Shown here piece after piece: positions 17,620-24,723 of a DNA stretch of 64,000 nt. The stretch is from positions 5,916,001 through 5,980,000 of the forward strand of contig NC_019738.1 in NCBI RefSeq assembly GCF_000317515.1. Reading direction: 5' to 3'. Every line of letters starts with the position of its first letter. Within the stretch, counting starts at the first letter, position 1. A model generated the notes under the pieces. It ran no database searches, was not told the origin of the DNA, and worked only from the letters and a program-made list of their open reading frames with translations. Both the position numbers and the translations under genes were made by a program. The DNA comes from Allocoleopsis franciscana PCC 7113. GTDB lineage: Bacteria > Cyanobacteriota > Cyanobacteriia > Cyanobacteriales > Coleofasciculaceae.

Positions 17620-19728
17620 TTAGTCCACCTCCGAGGCTCTGGTTTGGCTTTGCTGCAATTGCTCCAACAACTGCTCAATCGTATAGGCGGGTTCTTTGCA
17701 GCTAAGTCCCTGGCAGACTAAACCCACGACATCTTGAGGTAATTGGGTTTCTAATTGCCAGATACTGGTTGGCCAGTAGTGATTACTTAGGGAAGTCAGG
17801 AAGTCATCGCTAGAGCGAATTAGTGTACAGTGGCAATACCAATCCAAGGCTGTAAATAAGCTGGGGCATACTTGGGGTGACTGGTTCATTACCCGACTAA
17901 AGGCTTGCAGGGCTTGCTCCGCCTGATCGAGGTACTGGAGGTCTTCAGTGAGCAAAGCCAGACGCACCAGATTGGCGATCGCAATTCCATTGGCTGAGGG
18001 GGTGGCATTATCAGCATAGCTACGCTCCCGCACTAACAACTCACCACTGCCATCACTAGCGGCATTGTAGTATCCGCCTAATTCCACACTCCAGAGGAAT
18101 TCATCAAACTCTTCCTGCACCCGAATGGCTTTCTCTAGCCAGTCAGAAGGTTGAAGGTTAGAAGGTGGGTTTGAACTTTCCAGGTGCATCTTGCTAAATG
18201 ACCAACTCGCTTGATGCAAATCCAACAGCGCTTTGATGAACAGGGCATAATCTTCAGACTGCGCCAACACGGAAGGTTGACCGTCATAATTGAGTCGGTG
18301 GAAACGGCCCTGTACCCATTGGGAATTTAAAATGAACTGAGCTGCATCTGCGGCTAATTGCCAATATTCTGGCTGATGGAATACACTGTATGATCGCGCT
18401 AGACCAGAAATCATCAAGCTATTCCAGGCCACAATCATTTTTGTATCAGTTACCGCCGGAATCCGACCCTGCCAGTTATTCCCTTTCGCTTCCTGATTAT
18501 TGCGGGCGGGTGGGAAGGTATCTAAGACATCGGGCTTTGAACCATAACGCACGGCAAACAGTTTAGCTAAAGCCGCTTCAACCGTATCGCTTAACTCCTC
18601 AGAGTGACGGCGCTGCAAAACGTTTGTTCCTTCAAAGTTGCCCTCGGCTGTAATGGTAAATTGCTCCTTCAGTTCCGTTAACTCTTCAGGGGTTAACAGT
18701 TGTTCCAATTCCCCATAACTCCAGACATAAAACGCCCCTTCCTCTGGCTCAGCCGCATTGGGTTCACTGAAGCTATCAGCATCTTGAGCAGCATAGAAGA
18801 ACCCCTGAGGTGAGGTCATTTCCCGCTTGAGCCATTGGACAGTACCCGCGATCGCTCGTTTAAACGCAGGTTCGGTAATGCCTGCACTCCATAAATTCGC
18901 CAAATACTCGACAATTTGCCCATTATCATAGAGCATTTTCTCAAAGTGAGGCACCGTCCAGGTGGCGTCAACCGTGTAACGGTGAAACCCACCCGCCACA
19001 TGATCGTAAATGCCACCTTTTGCCAGGTCTAATCCACGCAATCGCACCGCTTGGAAAGAATCATATTTAGACTCAAACTTGAAGCGAGAGCCTCTGAGTA
19101 CCAGTTCCGCATAAGGCATCATCGGGAAGCTGGGGCCATAGTTGCCGGCACTGACAACACCCGTATTCGTCTCGATTCCACGCTCTAGCAAGTCTTCACT
19201 CAGCGGTTCGGTTCCAGGAGGGACACTCGCCTGTTGGAGGTTGGTGAGAATCTCTTCTTTGAAGGTTTGGAGCTTGGTTTTTTCTAGATCGTAGAAGCGA
19301 CGAACCGCTTGCAGCACTTGCAAAAATCCAGGACGTCCGTAGCGGGGTGTAACAGGAAAGTAGGTGCCACCATAAAACGGCACCCGGTCATCAGGAGTGA
19401 GAAAAACGTTAAGAGGCCAACCGCCTTGACCCGTCATCATTTGCAACGCCTGCATGTAAATGCTATCAATATCGGGTCGCTCTTCCCGGTCTACCTTAAT
19501 CGGCAGGAAATTGGCATTCATGTACTCGGCAATCGCGGAATTGGAAAATGCCTCTCCTTCCATCACCGTACACCAGTGGCAGCTAGAGTACCCAATGGAA
19601 AGAAAAATTGGCTTATTTGCCACCTTTGCTGTTTCCAAGGCTTCATCACACCAAGGCCACCAATCAATGGGGTTTTCAGCGTGTTTACGGAGATAAAGGC
19701 TTTGGGAGTGGGCCAGACGATTGCTCAT
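17620..19728 (-). CDS. DUF255 thioredoxin-fold / six-hairpin protein (YyaL family)
   Basis: A 702-residue protein starting at ATG 19728. The N-terminal domain (about 1-170) is the DUF255 thioredoxin-like fold with the family signature HSQSLYL.KH..NP and a CxxC at Cys50-His-Trp-Cys53. The rest resembles the alpha/alpha six-hairpin barrel of the AGE/glycosidase superfamily, with GGFHRYTVD and HFEKMLYDN visible. Members occur from bacteria to mammals (SPATA20); their reaction is not established, although redox or sugar-related roles have been suggested. Full length for the family, cytoplasmic, and convergent with ftsI, so no functional link to division is implied. Confidence 0.9.
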   Translation of the reverse strand: MSNRLAHSQSLYLRKHAENPIDWWPWCDEALETAKVANKPIFLSIGYSSCHWCTVMEGEAFSNSAIAEYMNANFLPIKVDREERPDIDSIYMQALQMMTGQGGWPLNVFLTPDDRVPFYGGTYFPVTPRYGRPGFLQVLQAVRRFYDLEKTKLQTFKEEILTNLQQASVPPGTEPLSEDLLERGIETNTGVVSAGNYGPSFPMMPYAELVLRGSRFKFESKYDSFQAVRLRGLDLAKGGIYDHVAGGFHRYTVDATWTVPHFEKMLYDNGQIVEYLANLWSAGITEPAFKRAIAGTVQWLKREMTSPQGFFYAAQDADSFSEPNAAEPEEGAFYVWSYGELEQLLTPEELTELKEQFTITAEGNFEGTNVLQRRHSEELSDTVEAALAKLFAVRYGSKPDVLDTFPPARNNQEAKGNNWQGRIPAVTDTKMIVAWNSLMISGLARSYSVFHQPEYWQLAADAAQFILNSQWVQGRFHRLNYDGQPSVLAQSEDYALFIKALLDLHQASWSFSKMHLESSNPPSNLQPSDWLEKAIRVQEEFDEFLWSVELGGYYNAASDGSGELLVRERSYADNATPSANGIAIANLVRLALLTEDLQYLDQAEQALQAFSRVMNQSPQVCPSLFTALDWYCHCTLIRSSDDFLTSLSNHYWPTSIWQLETQLPQDVVGLVCQGLSCKEPAYTIEQLLEQLQQSQTRASEVD

Positions 19729-19946
19729 GACTACTGCTCGGTACTAGGAAAGAGATGCACGTCGAGAATATCTGTTGTCAGTCTATCGTGGTGGGTTCAG
19801 CCGCCCTCTGGTGGAAGGTAGAGAAGTTACAATCAACAGTTTTTTGAGTAACGAAGACCTAACAGCCTGTGACACCATTAGCTTATCGGATGCCTCCGCT
19901 CAGTCCTGGCAGAATCTCAGCCTTTCTTAACCTCTTGGAGCTATTC

Positions 19947-20531
19947 ATGAAGCTATCAGAACGCTTTACAGATGCCCTAACTTATGCCACCCAACTGCAC
20001 GCCAATCAAACCCGCAAAGGTGGAGAAGTTCCCTATATTTCTCACCTGCTGGGTGTTGCCAGTATTGCCCTAGAATATGGGGCGAATGAAGACGAAGCGA
20101 TCGCCGCACTGCTCCACGATGCCATTGAAGACCAAGGCGGAAAAGCCACCCGTGAAGAAATTCGTTGCCGCTTTGGCGATACCGTAACCCAAATTGTGGA
20201 TGGTTGCACCGACGCTGACACGACACCCAAGCCACCTTGGCGTCAACGCAAAGAAGCCTATATTGCTCATATTCCCCAAGCTTCGGCTTCAGTTCGTTTA
20301 GTCTCTGCGGCTGATAAGCTACACAATGCGCGCTCAATTCTCAAAGACTATCGTTTAATCCAAGAGGCTGTCTGGGAGCGCTTTCAAGGCGGTAAAAAAG
20401 GTACTCTTTGGTATTACCGTACTTTAGCGGATACCTTTCGTGCTATTGAGTCAACCCCTCTAATTGATGAATTAGAGCGGGTTGTCATTGAACTTGAAGA
20501 GTTGGTTCACACGGTAACCAACAACCAATGA
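19947..20531 (+). CDS. Small HD-domain phosphohydrolase, MESH1/SpoT-hydrolase-like
   Basis: ATG 19947 with GGAG seven bases upstream gives 194 residues; upstream GTG 19869 and ATG 19890 starts lack a ribosome site. Visible HD signatures: R.RKGGEVPYISH with His33, LLHDAIEDQ with His57-Asp58 and Glu61-Asp62, and AADKLHN. These match the single-domain HD hydrolases related to MESH1 and the SpoT hydrolase domain, which remove pyrophosphate from (p)ppGpp in a Mn-dependent reaction. There is no synthetase, TGS or ACT domain. Substrate is inferred, not shown; other nucleotides are possible. Confidence 0.8.
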   Translation: MKLSERFTDALTYATQLHANQTRKGGEVPYISHLLGVASIALEYGANEDEAIAALLHDAIEDQGGKATREEIRCRFGDTVTQIVDGCTDADTTPKPPWRQRKEAYIAHIPQASASVRLVSAADKLHNARSILKDYRLIQEAVWERFQGGKKGTLWYYRTLADTFRAIESTPLIDELERVVIELEELVHTVTNNQ

Positions 20532-20543
20532 GGCTACTGAAAT

Positions 20544-20571
20544 CCCCGTCCTCAGTGTAACCAGGGCGGGG
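20544..20571. terminator. Bidirectional hairpin between convergent genes
   Basis: CCCCGTCC (20544-20551) pairs with GGGCGGGG (20564-20571), 8 bp with one G-U, in the 50-base space between the HD-domain gene and the sulfite-oxidase-like gene. T-runs on either side are short, so termination strength is uncertain. Confidence 0.5.
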
Positions 20572-20581
20572 AAGTTTAACA

Positions 20582-21175
20582 CTAAAAACTATAGCGCTCT
20601 TCTGCCCAAGGCTCTCCTCGACGGTGGTAGCCATTACGCTCCCAGAACCCTAACTCCTCGTGGTCGAGGAATTCTAAACCATTGAGCCATTTAGCACTTT
20701 TCCAAGCGTAGAGATGAGGAACCACTAAGCGCAGGGGGCCACCATGTTCTGCGGGCAGTGGTTCTCCAAACAAAGTGTGAGCAAAAAAGTTTTCTTCCCG
20801 CACAAAATCTTCGAGCGGGATATTCGTGGTGTAGTCACCGTAACAGTGTTCCATGACGTGAGTGGCATTGGGAGCGACCTCTACTAGGTTCATAAAATCG
20901 GTCACCTTGATGCCTGTCCATTTGACATCCAGTTTTGACCAACGAGTCACGCAGTGAAAATCAGCGGTGAAATCGTGTTGGGGCAACGCCATAAAGTCAG
21001 ACCAGCTAAAGGTCTTGGGTTGGGCTAAGCCCCAGACGCGAAATTCCCAGCTTTGGAAGTCGATTTGGGGGGTCTGACCATAAGTCAGCACGGGGAAACC
21101 TTTGGTGAGGTATTGACCGGGAGGAACGCGATCGCTCTGATCTGATTCTGGTTTACGGAAAAATTTCCCTATCAT
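20582..21175 (-). CDS. Sulfite oxidase-like molybdopterin oxidoreductase, cytoplasmic
   Basis: From ATG 21175 the protein has 197 residues, the usual size of this compact family; an upstream GTG at 21211 would add 12 residues. It consists of one oxidoreductase molybdopterin-binding domain (PF00174 type) with the invariant molybdenum-ligand cysteine in FHCVTRWS, the DVKWTG segment, and the C-terminal GGPLRLVVPHLY and YAWKSAKW motifs. No Tat signal, dimerisation domain or haem domain, so it differs from MsrP/YedY and from true sulfite oxidase. Substrate unknown. Downstream of it a hairpin ends transcription. Confidence 0.88.
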   Translation of the reverse strand: MIGKFFRKPESDQSDRVPPGQYLTKGFPVLTYGQTPQIDFQSWEFRVWGLAQPKTFSWSDFMALPQHDFTADFHCVTRWSKLDVKWTGIKVTDFMNLVEVAPNATHVMEHCYGDYTTNIPLEDFVREENFFAHTLFGEPLPAEHGGPLRLVVPHLYAWKSAKWLNGLEFLDHEELGFWERNGYHRRGEPWAEERYSF

Positions 21176-21253
21176 GATGCCAGTAGAGATAGTGATATGG
21201 GTACTAATCACACCGTAGCGTCGAATTTTGCCATCAGGGTAAAATTTAGCTCA

Positions 21254-21297
21254 ACAAAAAGACCCCCCAAGCCTGTGCCGACTTTCCATGGCTTAGT
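21254..21297 (-). terminator. Putative terminator of rpmF
   Basis: Just after the rpmF stop, read leftward, GAC-AAGCC pairs imperfectly with GGCTT-GGTC and is followed by TTTTTGTTG. The stem is interrupted, so this is a moderate prediction. Confidence 0.4.
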
Positions 21298-21298
21298 C

Positions 21299-21472
21299 TT
21301 AGCTTTCTTCCTCTTCTTCCTCTTCGGTGGGATAAACAAAGGAAGAGCGCCCACTTAAAACGGCCTTGCCCAGAGACAGGGCTTTTTGAGCTTGCAGTGC
21401 CGCCTTGCGCTTCCAAGTTGCTTTGCGTTTGTCTCGTTTCGATTTTGAGGTTTTCTTCTTAGGAACAGCCAT
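21299..21472 (-). CDS. rpmF: 50S ribosomal protein L32
   Basis: A 57-residue gene, ATG 21472, stop 21299-21301. The protein begins [20 protein letters not shown], the standard bacterial and plastid L32 N-terminus, continues with a basic helix ([18 protein letters not shown]) and ends in FVYP followed by an acidic Glu-rich tail typical of cyanobacterial L32. The zinc-binding cysteines of some bacterial L32 versions are absent, as usual in cyanobacteria. The Glu tail is a run of seven glutamates. It stands alone, not next to plsX or fabH as in many other bacteria. Confidence 0.95.
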   Translation of the reverse strand: MAVPKKKTSKSKRDKRKATWKRKAALQAQKALSLGKAVLSGRSSFVYPTEEEEEEES

Positions 21473-21674
21473 GTCAGTTCAGAATTTTTGACAACCTTTC
21501 CATTTTAGGCGATTGCCTCCAGAACTTTGACCAAAAAAGGCAGACCGGAACTCATACGAGGACAGAAGGCATTCATATAGCGGTTCTCGATTGAGTGGAG
21601 TACATCTAAACTTCTGCCCTTTGCCTTCTGCCTTCTGGAACGGCTTTAAGCGACTAGTTTGTTACGCTAGTTTG

Positions 21675-22469
21675 CTAACGTCCAGAAGGAGGTGGTGGTA
21701 GGGGTACTCGCTGGATGGGTGCGCCGGGAATATCAGGAATCTGGTTATTAGCAGGGGCGGCTGGCGTAGCAGGTGAAGCTGGAGTAGCGGGTTGATTAGG
21801 GGTGGCGGGTTGATTGGGGGTGGCAGGTGGTGCTGTGTTAGCCGGGGGAGAGGCTGGGATAATCCGGCGGTTTCCACCTGGGAGTTCGATGACTCTGGGG
21901 CCAGTCGGAGTCTGTGGAGTTGGGGTAGCGCTTGGCGATGGCGTTGTCACGGGCTGAGGGGTTCCCCCTGGTTGAGTGTCAGGTTCCTCAGAAGTCTGGT
22001 CAAATCCCAGTAGCGTGTCGGTATTAGGGAAGTAGGTAATCCAACGCTGGGGATCGGGGCTGCTTCTCCAAGATGGGCGGCTGACGTCTAAGGACAACAG
22101 AGGGACGATCGCACCATTATTTTGCCCCATCAGCGTCACCGCCACATCTGTCACCAAGATGTCTCGGTCAAAGCTGCGCTGAGCGGCAGCTCTAGCCACA
22201 GCCTCGGCACGGCGCAGGAAGCTTTGGAACGATTCGCCCATTTCACGGGTGAGGACAACGTTCAGACGTGCGGTGTAAGCTTGGGCACTGGGCGGCGCGA
22301 CGACAGAGGCCGTCAGCCAACTGACACTGACCAGGCCTAATATTGCCATTAAACTGAACGGTGCAATTTGTTTGTGAGCGATCGCCTGGAAAAACTCGTC
22401 AGAAGCCTTGTTCAGCGGCTCAGAAATGCCTGACAAAGGGTTGACAAACCGCCGTTTAGATTTCGACAT
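21675..22469 (-). CDS. Proline-rich membrane-anchored protein of unknown function
   Basis: 264 residues from ATG 22469 (AGGAA upstream; GTG 22478 is an alternative). A basic N-terminus and a stretch to about residue 38 precede one hydrophobic segment (about 39-62) ending in AQA-like signal peptidase context. Then comes a compact domain of about 95 residues (RLNVVLTREMGESF...LVTDVAVTLMG) and a disordered C-terminal tail dominated by Pro, Thr and Ala with tandem ATPNQP units. The domain looks like a conserved cyanobacterial one but I assign no function. It is divergent from the caspase-fold gene at 22714, sharing a 240-base intergenic region. Confidence 0.65.
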   Translation of the reverse strand: MSKSKRRFVNPLSGISEPLNKASDEFFQAIAHKQIAPFSLMAILGLVSVSWLTASVVAPPSAQAYTARLNVVLTREMGESFQSFLRRAEAVARAAAQRSFDRDILVTDVAVTLMGQNNGAIVPLLSLDVSRPSWRSSPDPQRWITYFPNTDTLLGFDQTSEEPDTQPGGTPQPVTTPSPSATPTPQTPTGPRVIELPGGNRRIIPASPPANTAPPATPNQPATPNQPATPASPATPAAPANNQIPDIPGAPIQRVPLPPPPSGR

Positions 22470-22713
22470 AGGCCGCACTTCCTGGTTAGTCTTGAATGTT
22501 AGCGTCTTGCGTGAGTATTTTTGAGAATAAATACCCTAATGAATAAATTCCATCTATTCCATTCCATCTAATCTATAAGATGAAGGAAAAATTATAGACT
22601 ATACACGGATTCGCTGTTTGGAGTTGGCATTCGCTATAAACTTAGGGCATCTTAATTAAATGCCAAACCTAACCAATCTAATCACCCCATCAGATAGCTG
22701 AAACCAAGAGCAC

Positions 22714-24567
22714 ATGGCAAATCACGCTTGTATCGCAATCGGCATCAATCACTATCAGTTTTTACCCCCTCTGAACTATGGGGAAGACGATGCCCAGGCG
22801 CTATGGCAATTTTGGCTCAATCAAGCTGACTTACCATCCAACCAGTGTTTGTTGTTAAGCGACACAGCACCTTTGATGGGGAACCAGTCCAGCTATCCTA
22901 CGCGGGACAATATTTTGTACGCTTTGGAGAACAATCGCCTGACTTCAGGGAATTCCTCGAATTGGCGCTGGTTCTTTTTCAGTGGCTATGGTGTTCGATG
23001 GGAACAAGTTGATTATTTCTTACCCATTGACGCTAACCCTAAGGATATTCCCGGAACCGCCATTTCCGCGCGATCGCTTTTAGGCTCCCTCAAGGCTCAA
23101 GGGGATGAAAATCTCCTCGTCTTCTTAGACATCAACCGCTCACCCGGACTGCAAGCTGGTGCGCCTGTTGGGTCGGAACTGGTGGAATTAGCACACCAAA
23201 TGGGAATTGTCCTTGTGCTCTCCAGCCAACTCGACCAATTTTCCCACGAAGCGGCAGGACTGGGTCATGGCTTATTTACGACGACACTTTTAGAAGCCTT
23301 GACCTACTATCACACGGACACGACCTTGGAGAAGCTCGAACAGTATCTAGGCGATCGCCTGCCGGAGTTGAGCCAACACCACTGGCGACCGATTCAAACG
23401 CCGTTGTTCGTGATTCCACCCCAAACCAATCAACAACAGCGGATTTGGCCTACAGCCGTTTATTCACCAGGGATTGAGCCGCATCCGGCTAGCCCTTCTA
23501 TGGCGTTTCAGTCTGGAACAAGATGGAATACTGAAGACGCTGCTGAAGATCATTCCTACAACGGAATTGGAACCCCCAAGCCAACCAGTGGGGTTTCGGT
23601 TTTAGAGTCACCCACTTATCCCTCTTCAATCCCAGGAACCACCATCCATCAGACGGAATCAGTGCCTATGGCGATGGTTCCCTATATAACTCATGGCTCT
23701 AAATCGGCTAGTCGTAAAACACCCTTGTGGCAACAAATTTTGCTTTGGGGAGGCGGTGCTGTCCTGGTTTTATTGCTGATGATTGCTGCGGTGCTATTCC
23801 GTAACCGAGATGGGTTTACCAATGAGCCGCTCGTCAATCCATCCCCGGTGAACCCTTCACCGATCACCTCACCTGTGGCAACAGAGCCACGCTCTCCGCA
23901 GACAGGCTCAGACGGCACCCTGAATCCACCAACCTCATTACCCCAGACAGGGGAGCCAAGTCGCCTTCAAGTTAATCAGGAAACATTAGATCAGGCAAGA
24001 CGCTTACTCCGACCGAATCAAGCCTCTTTATTTAATAAAGCGATTGTTCAAGCACGTCAGGTGAAACCGGGCGATCCTTTATATGCAAAGGCACGGCGAG
24101 ATATTACGCGCTGGAGTGGAGTAATTCTGGATTTAGCAGAGGGACGAGCCAAAGCTGGGAATTTTGGGGGAGCGATCGCGGCGGCTCAACTGGTTCCCAA
24201 AGATGACTGGTCTGTTTATGGCAAAGCGCAGCAGACCATTAACCAATGGAAAATACTTGCCACTCAGCAGCAGAAAAACAAAACCCTGATCCAAGAAGCT
24301 AAACAACAAATTCAACCCAATCAAGCCTCGTCTTATAGCCGTGCGATTACCACCTTACGTCCAATTTTGCCCGATCAGCCGGGGTATGACGAAGCCCAAC
24401 AGTTAACCGCTCAATGGAGCCGTACCATTTATTTAATCGCTCAGTCACGAGCGTCGCGAGGGAAATTGCAAGAGGCGATTCAGTCAGCCTCATTGGTTCC
24501 AGCCGGTACCCCTTCTGCGGAGGCGGCGAAAGTGGCGATCGCCAAGTGGCAGCAAGGCAAGCGTTAA
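22714..24567 (+). CDS. Caspase-fold (orthocaspase-like) membrane protein lacking the catalytic dyad
   Basis: 617 residues from ATG 22714. Residues 1-235 have the caspase p20-like fold: start ACIAIGINHYQ, then the strand ending FFFSGYG and LVFLDINRS. In active orthocaspases the first reads SGHG and the second D-x-C-R-S; here the His is Tyr92 and the Cys position is Asn141, so proteolysis is not expected. A disordered linker leads to one membrane helix (about 340-362), then a Pro-rich linker and two repeats of about 90 residues, each starting with LLRPNQAS/QIQPNQAS and containing an AI.AA.LVP helix pair, TPR-like. The caspase domain is probably cytoplasmic and the repeats on the other side. Likely a scaffold or pseudo-protease. 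Confidence 0.8.
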   Translation: MANHACIAIGINHYQFLPPLNYGEDDAQALWQFWLNQADLPSNQCLLLSDTAPLMGNQSSYPTRDNILYALENNRLTSGNSSNWRWFFFSGYGVRWEQVDYFLPIDANPKDIPGTAISARSLLGSLKAQGDENLLVFLDINRSPGLQAGAPVGSELVELAHQMGIVLVLSSQLDQFSHEAAGLGHGLFTTTLLEALTYYHTDTTLEKLEQYLGDRLPELSQHHWRPIQTPLFVIPPQTNQQQRIWPTAVYSPGIEPHPASPSMAFQSGTRWNTEDAAEDHSYNGIGTPKPTSGVSVLESPTYPSSIPGTTIHQTESVPMAMVPYITHGSKSASRKTPLWQQILLWGGGAVLVLLLMIAAVLFRNRDGFTNEPLVNPSPVNPSPITSPVATEPRSPQTGSDGTLNPPTSLPQTGEPSRLQVNQETLDQARRLLRPNQASLFNKAIVQARQVKPGDPLYAKARRDITRWSGVILDLAEGRAKAGNFGGAIAAAQLVPKDDWSVYGKAQQTINQWKILATQQQKNKTLIQEAKQQIQPNQASSYSRAITTLRPILPDQPGYDEAQQLTAQWSRTIYLIAQSRASRGKLQEAIQSASLVPAGTPSAEAAKVAIAKWQQGKR

Positions 24568-24570
24568 TGG

Positions 24571-24640
24571 GGTGCGGGGGTGCTGAGGTGCTGAGGTGCT
24601 GAGGTGCTGAGGTGCGGGGGTGCTGAGGTGCGGGGGTGCA
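24571..24640. repeat. Octamer tandem repeat GGTGCTGA / GGTGCGGG
   Basis: Eight complete copies plus a partial copy of an 8-base unit, GGTGCTGA or GGTGCGGG, begin four bases after the caspase-fold gene stop codon. The same octamer (four copies) occurs at 38031-38062. These are short tandemly repeated repetitive sequences of the type frequent in filamentous cyanobacteria. Confidence 0.9.
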
Positions 24641-24723
24641 TTTAGAGATAAACTCTCTTTACCTTGCTTGAATTTTGCAGATTCGGGATGCTCCCACCCA
24701 AAATCCTGGCATCCAAAATGCAT

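Noticed and set aside
19309-19821. 170-codon plus-strand frame
   Set aside because: Antisense to the strongly supported DUF255 gene; translation has no recognisable domain.
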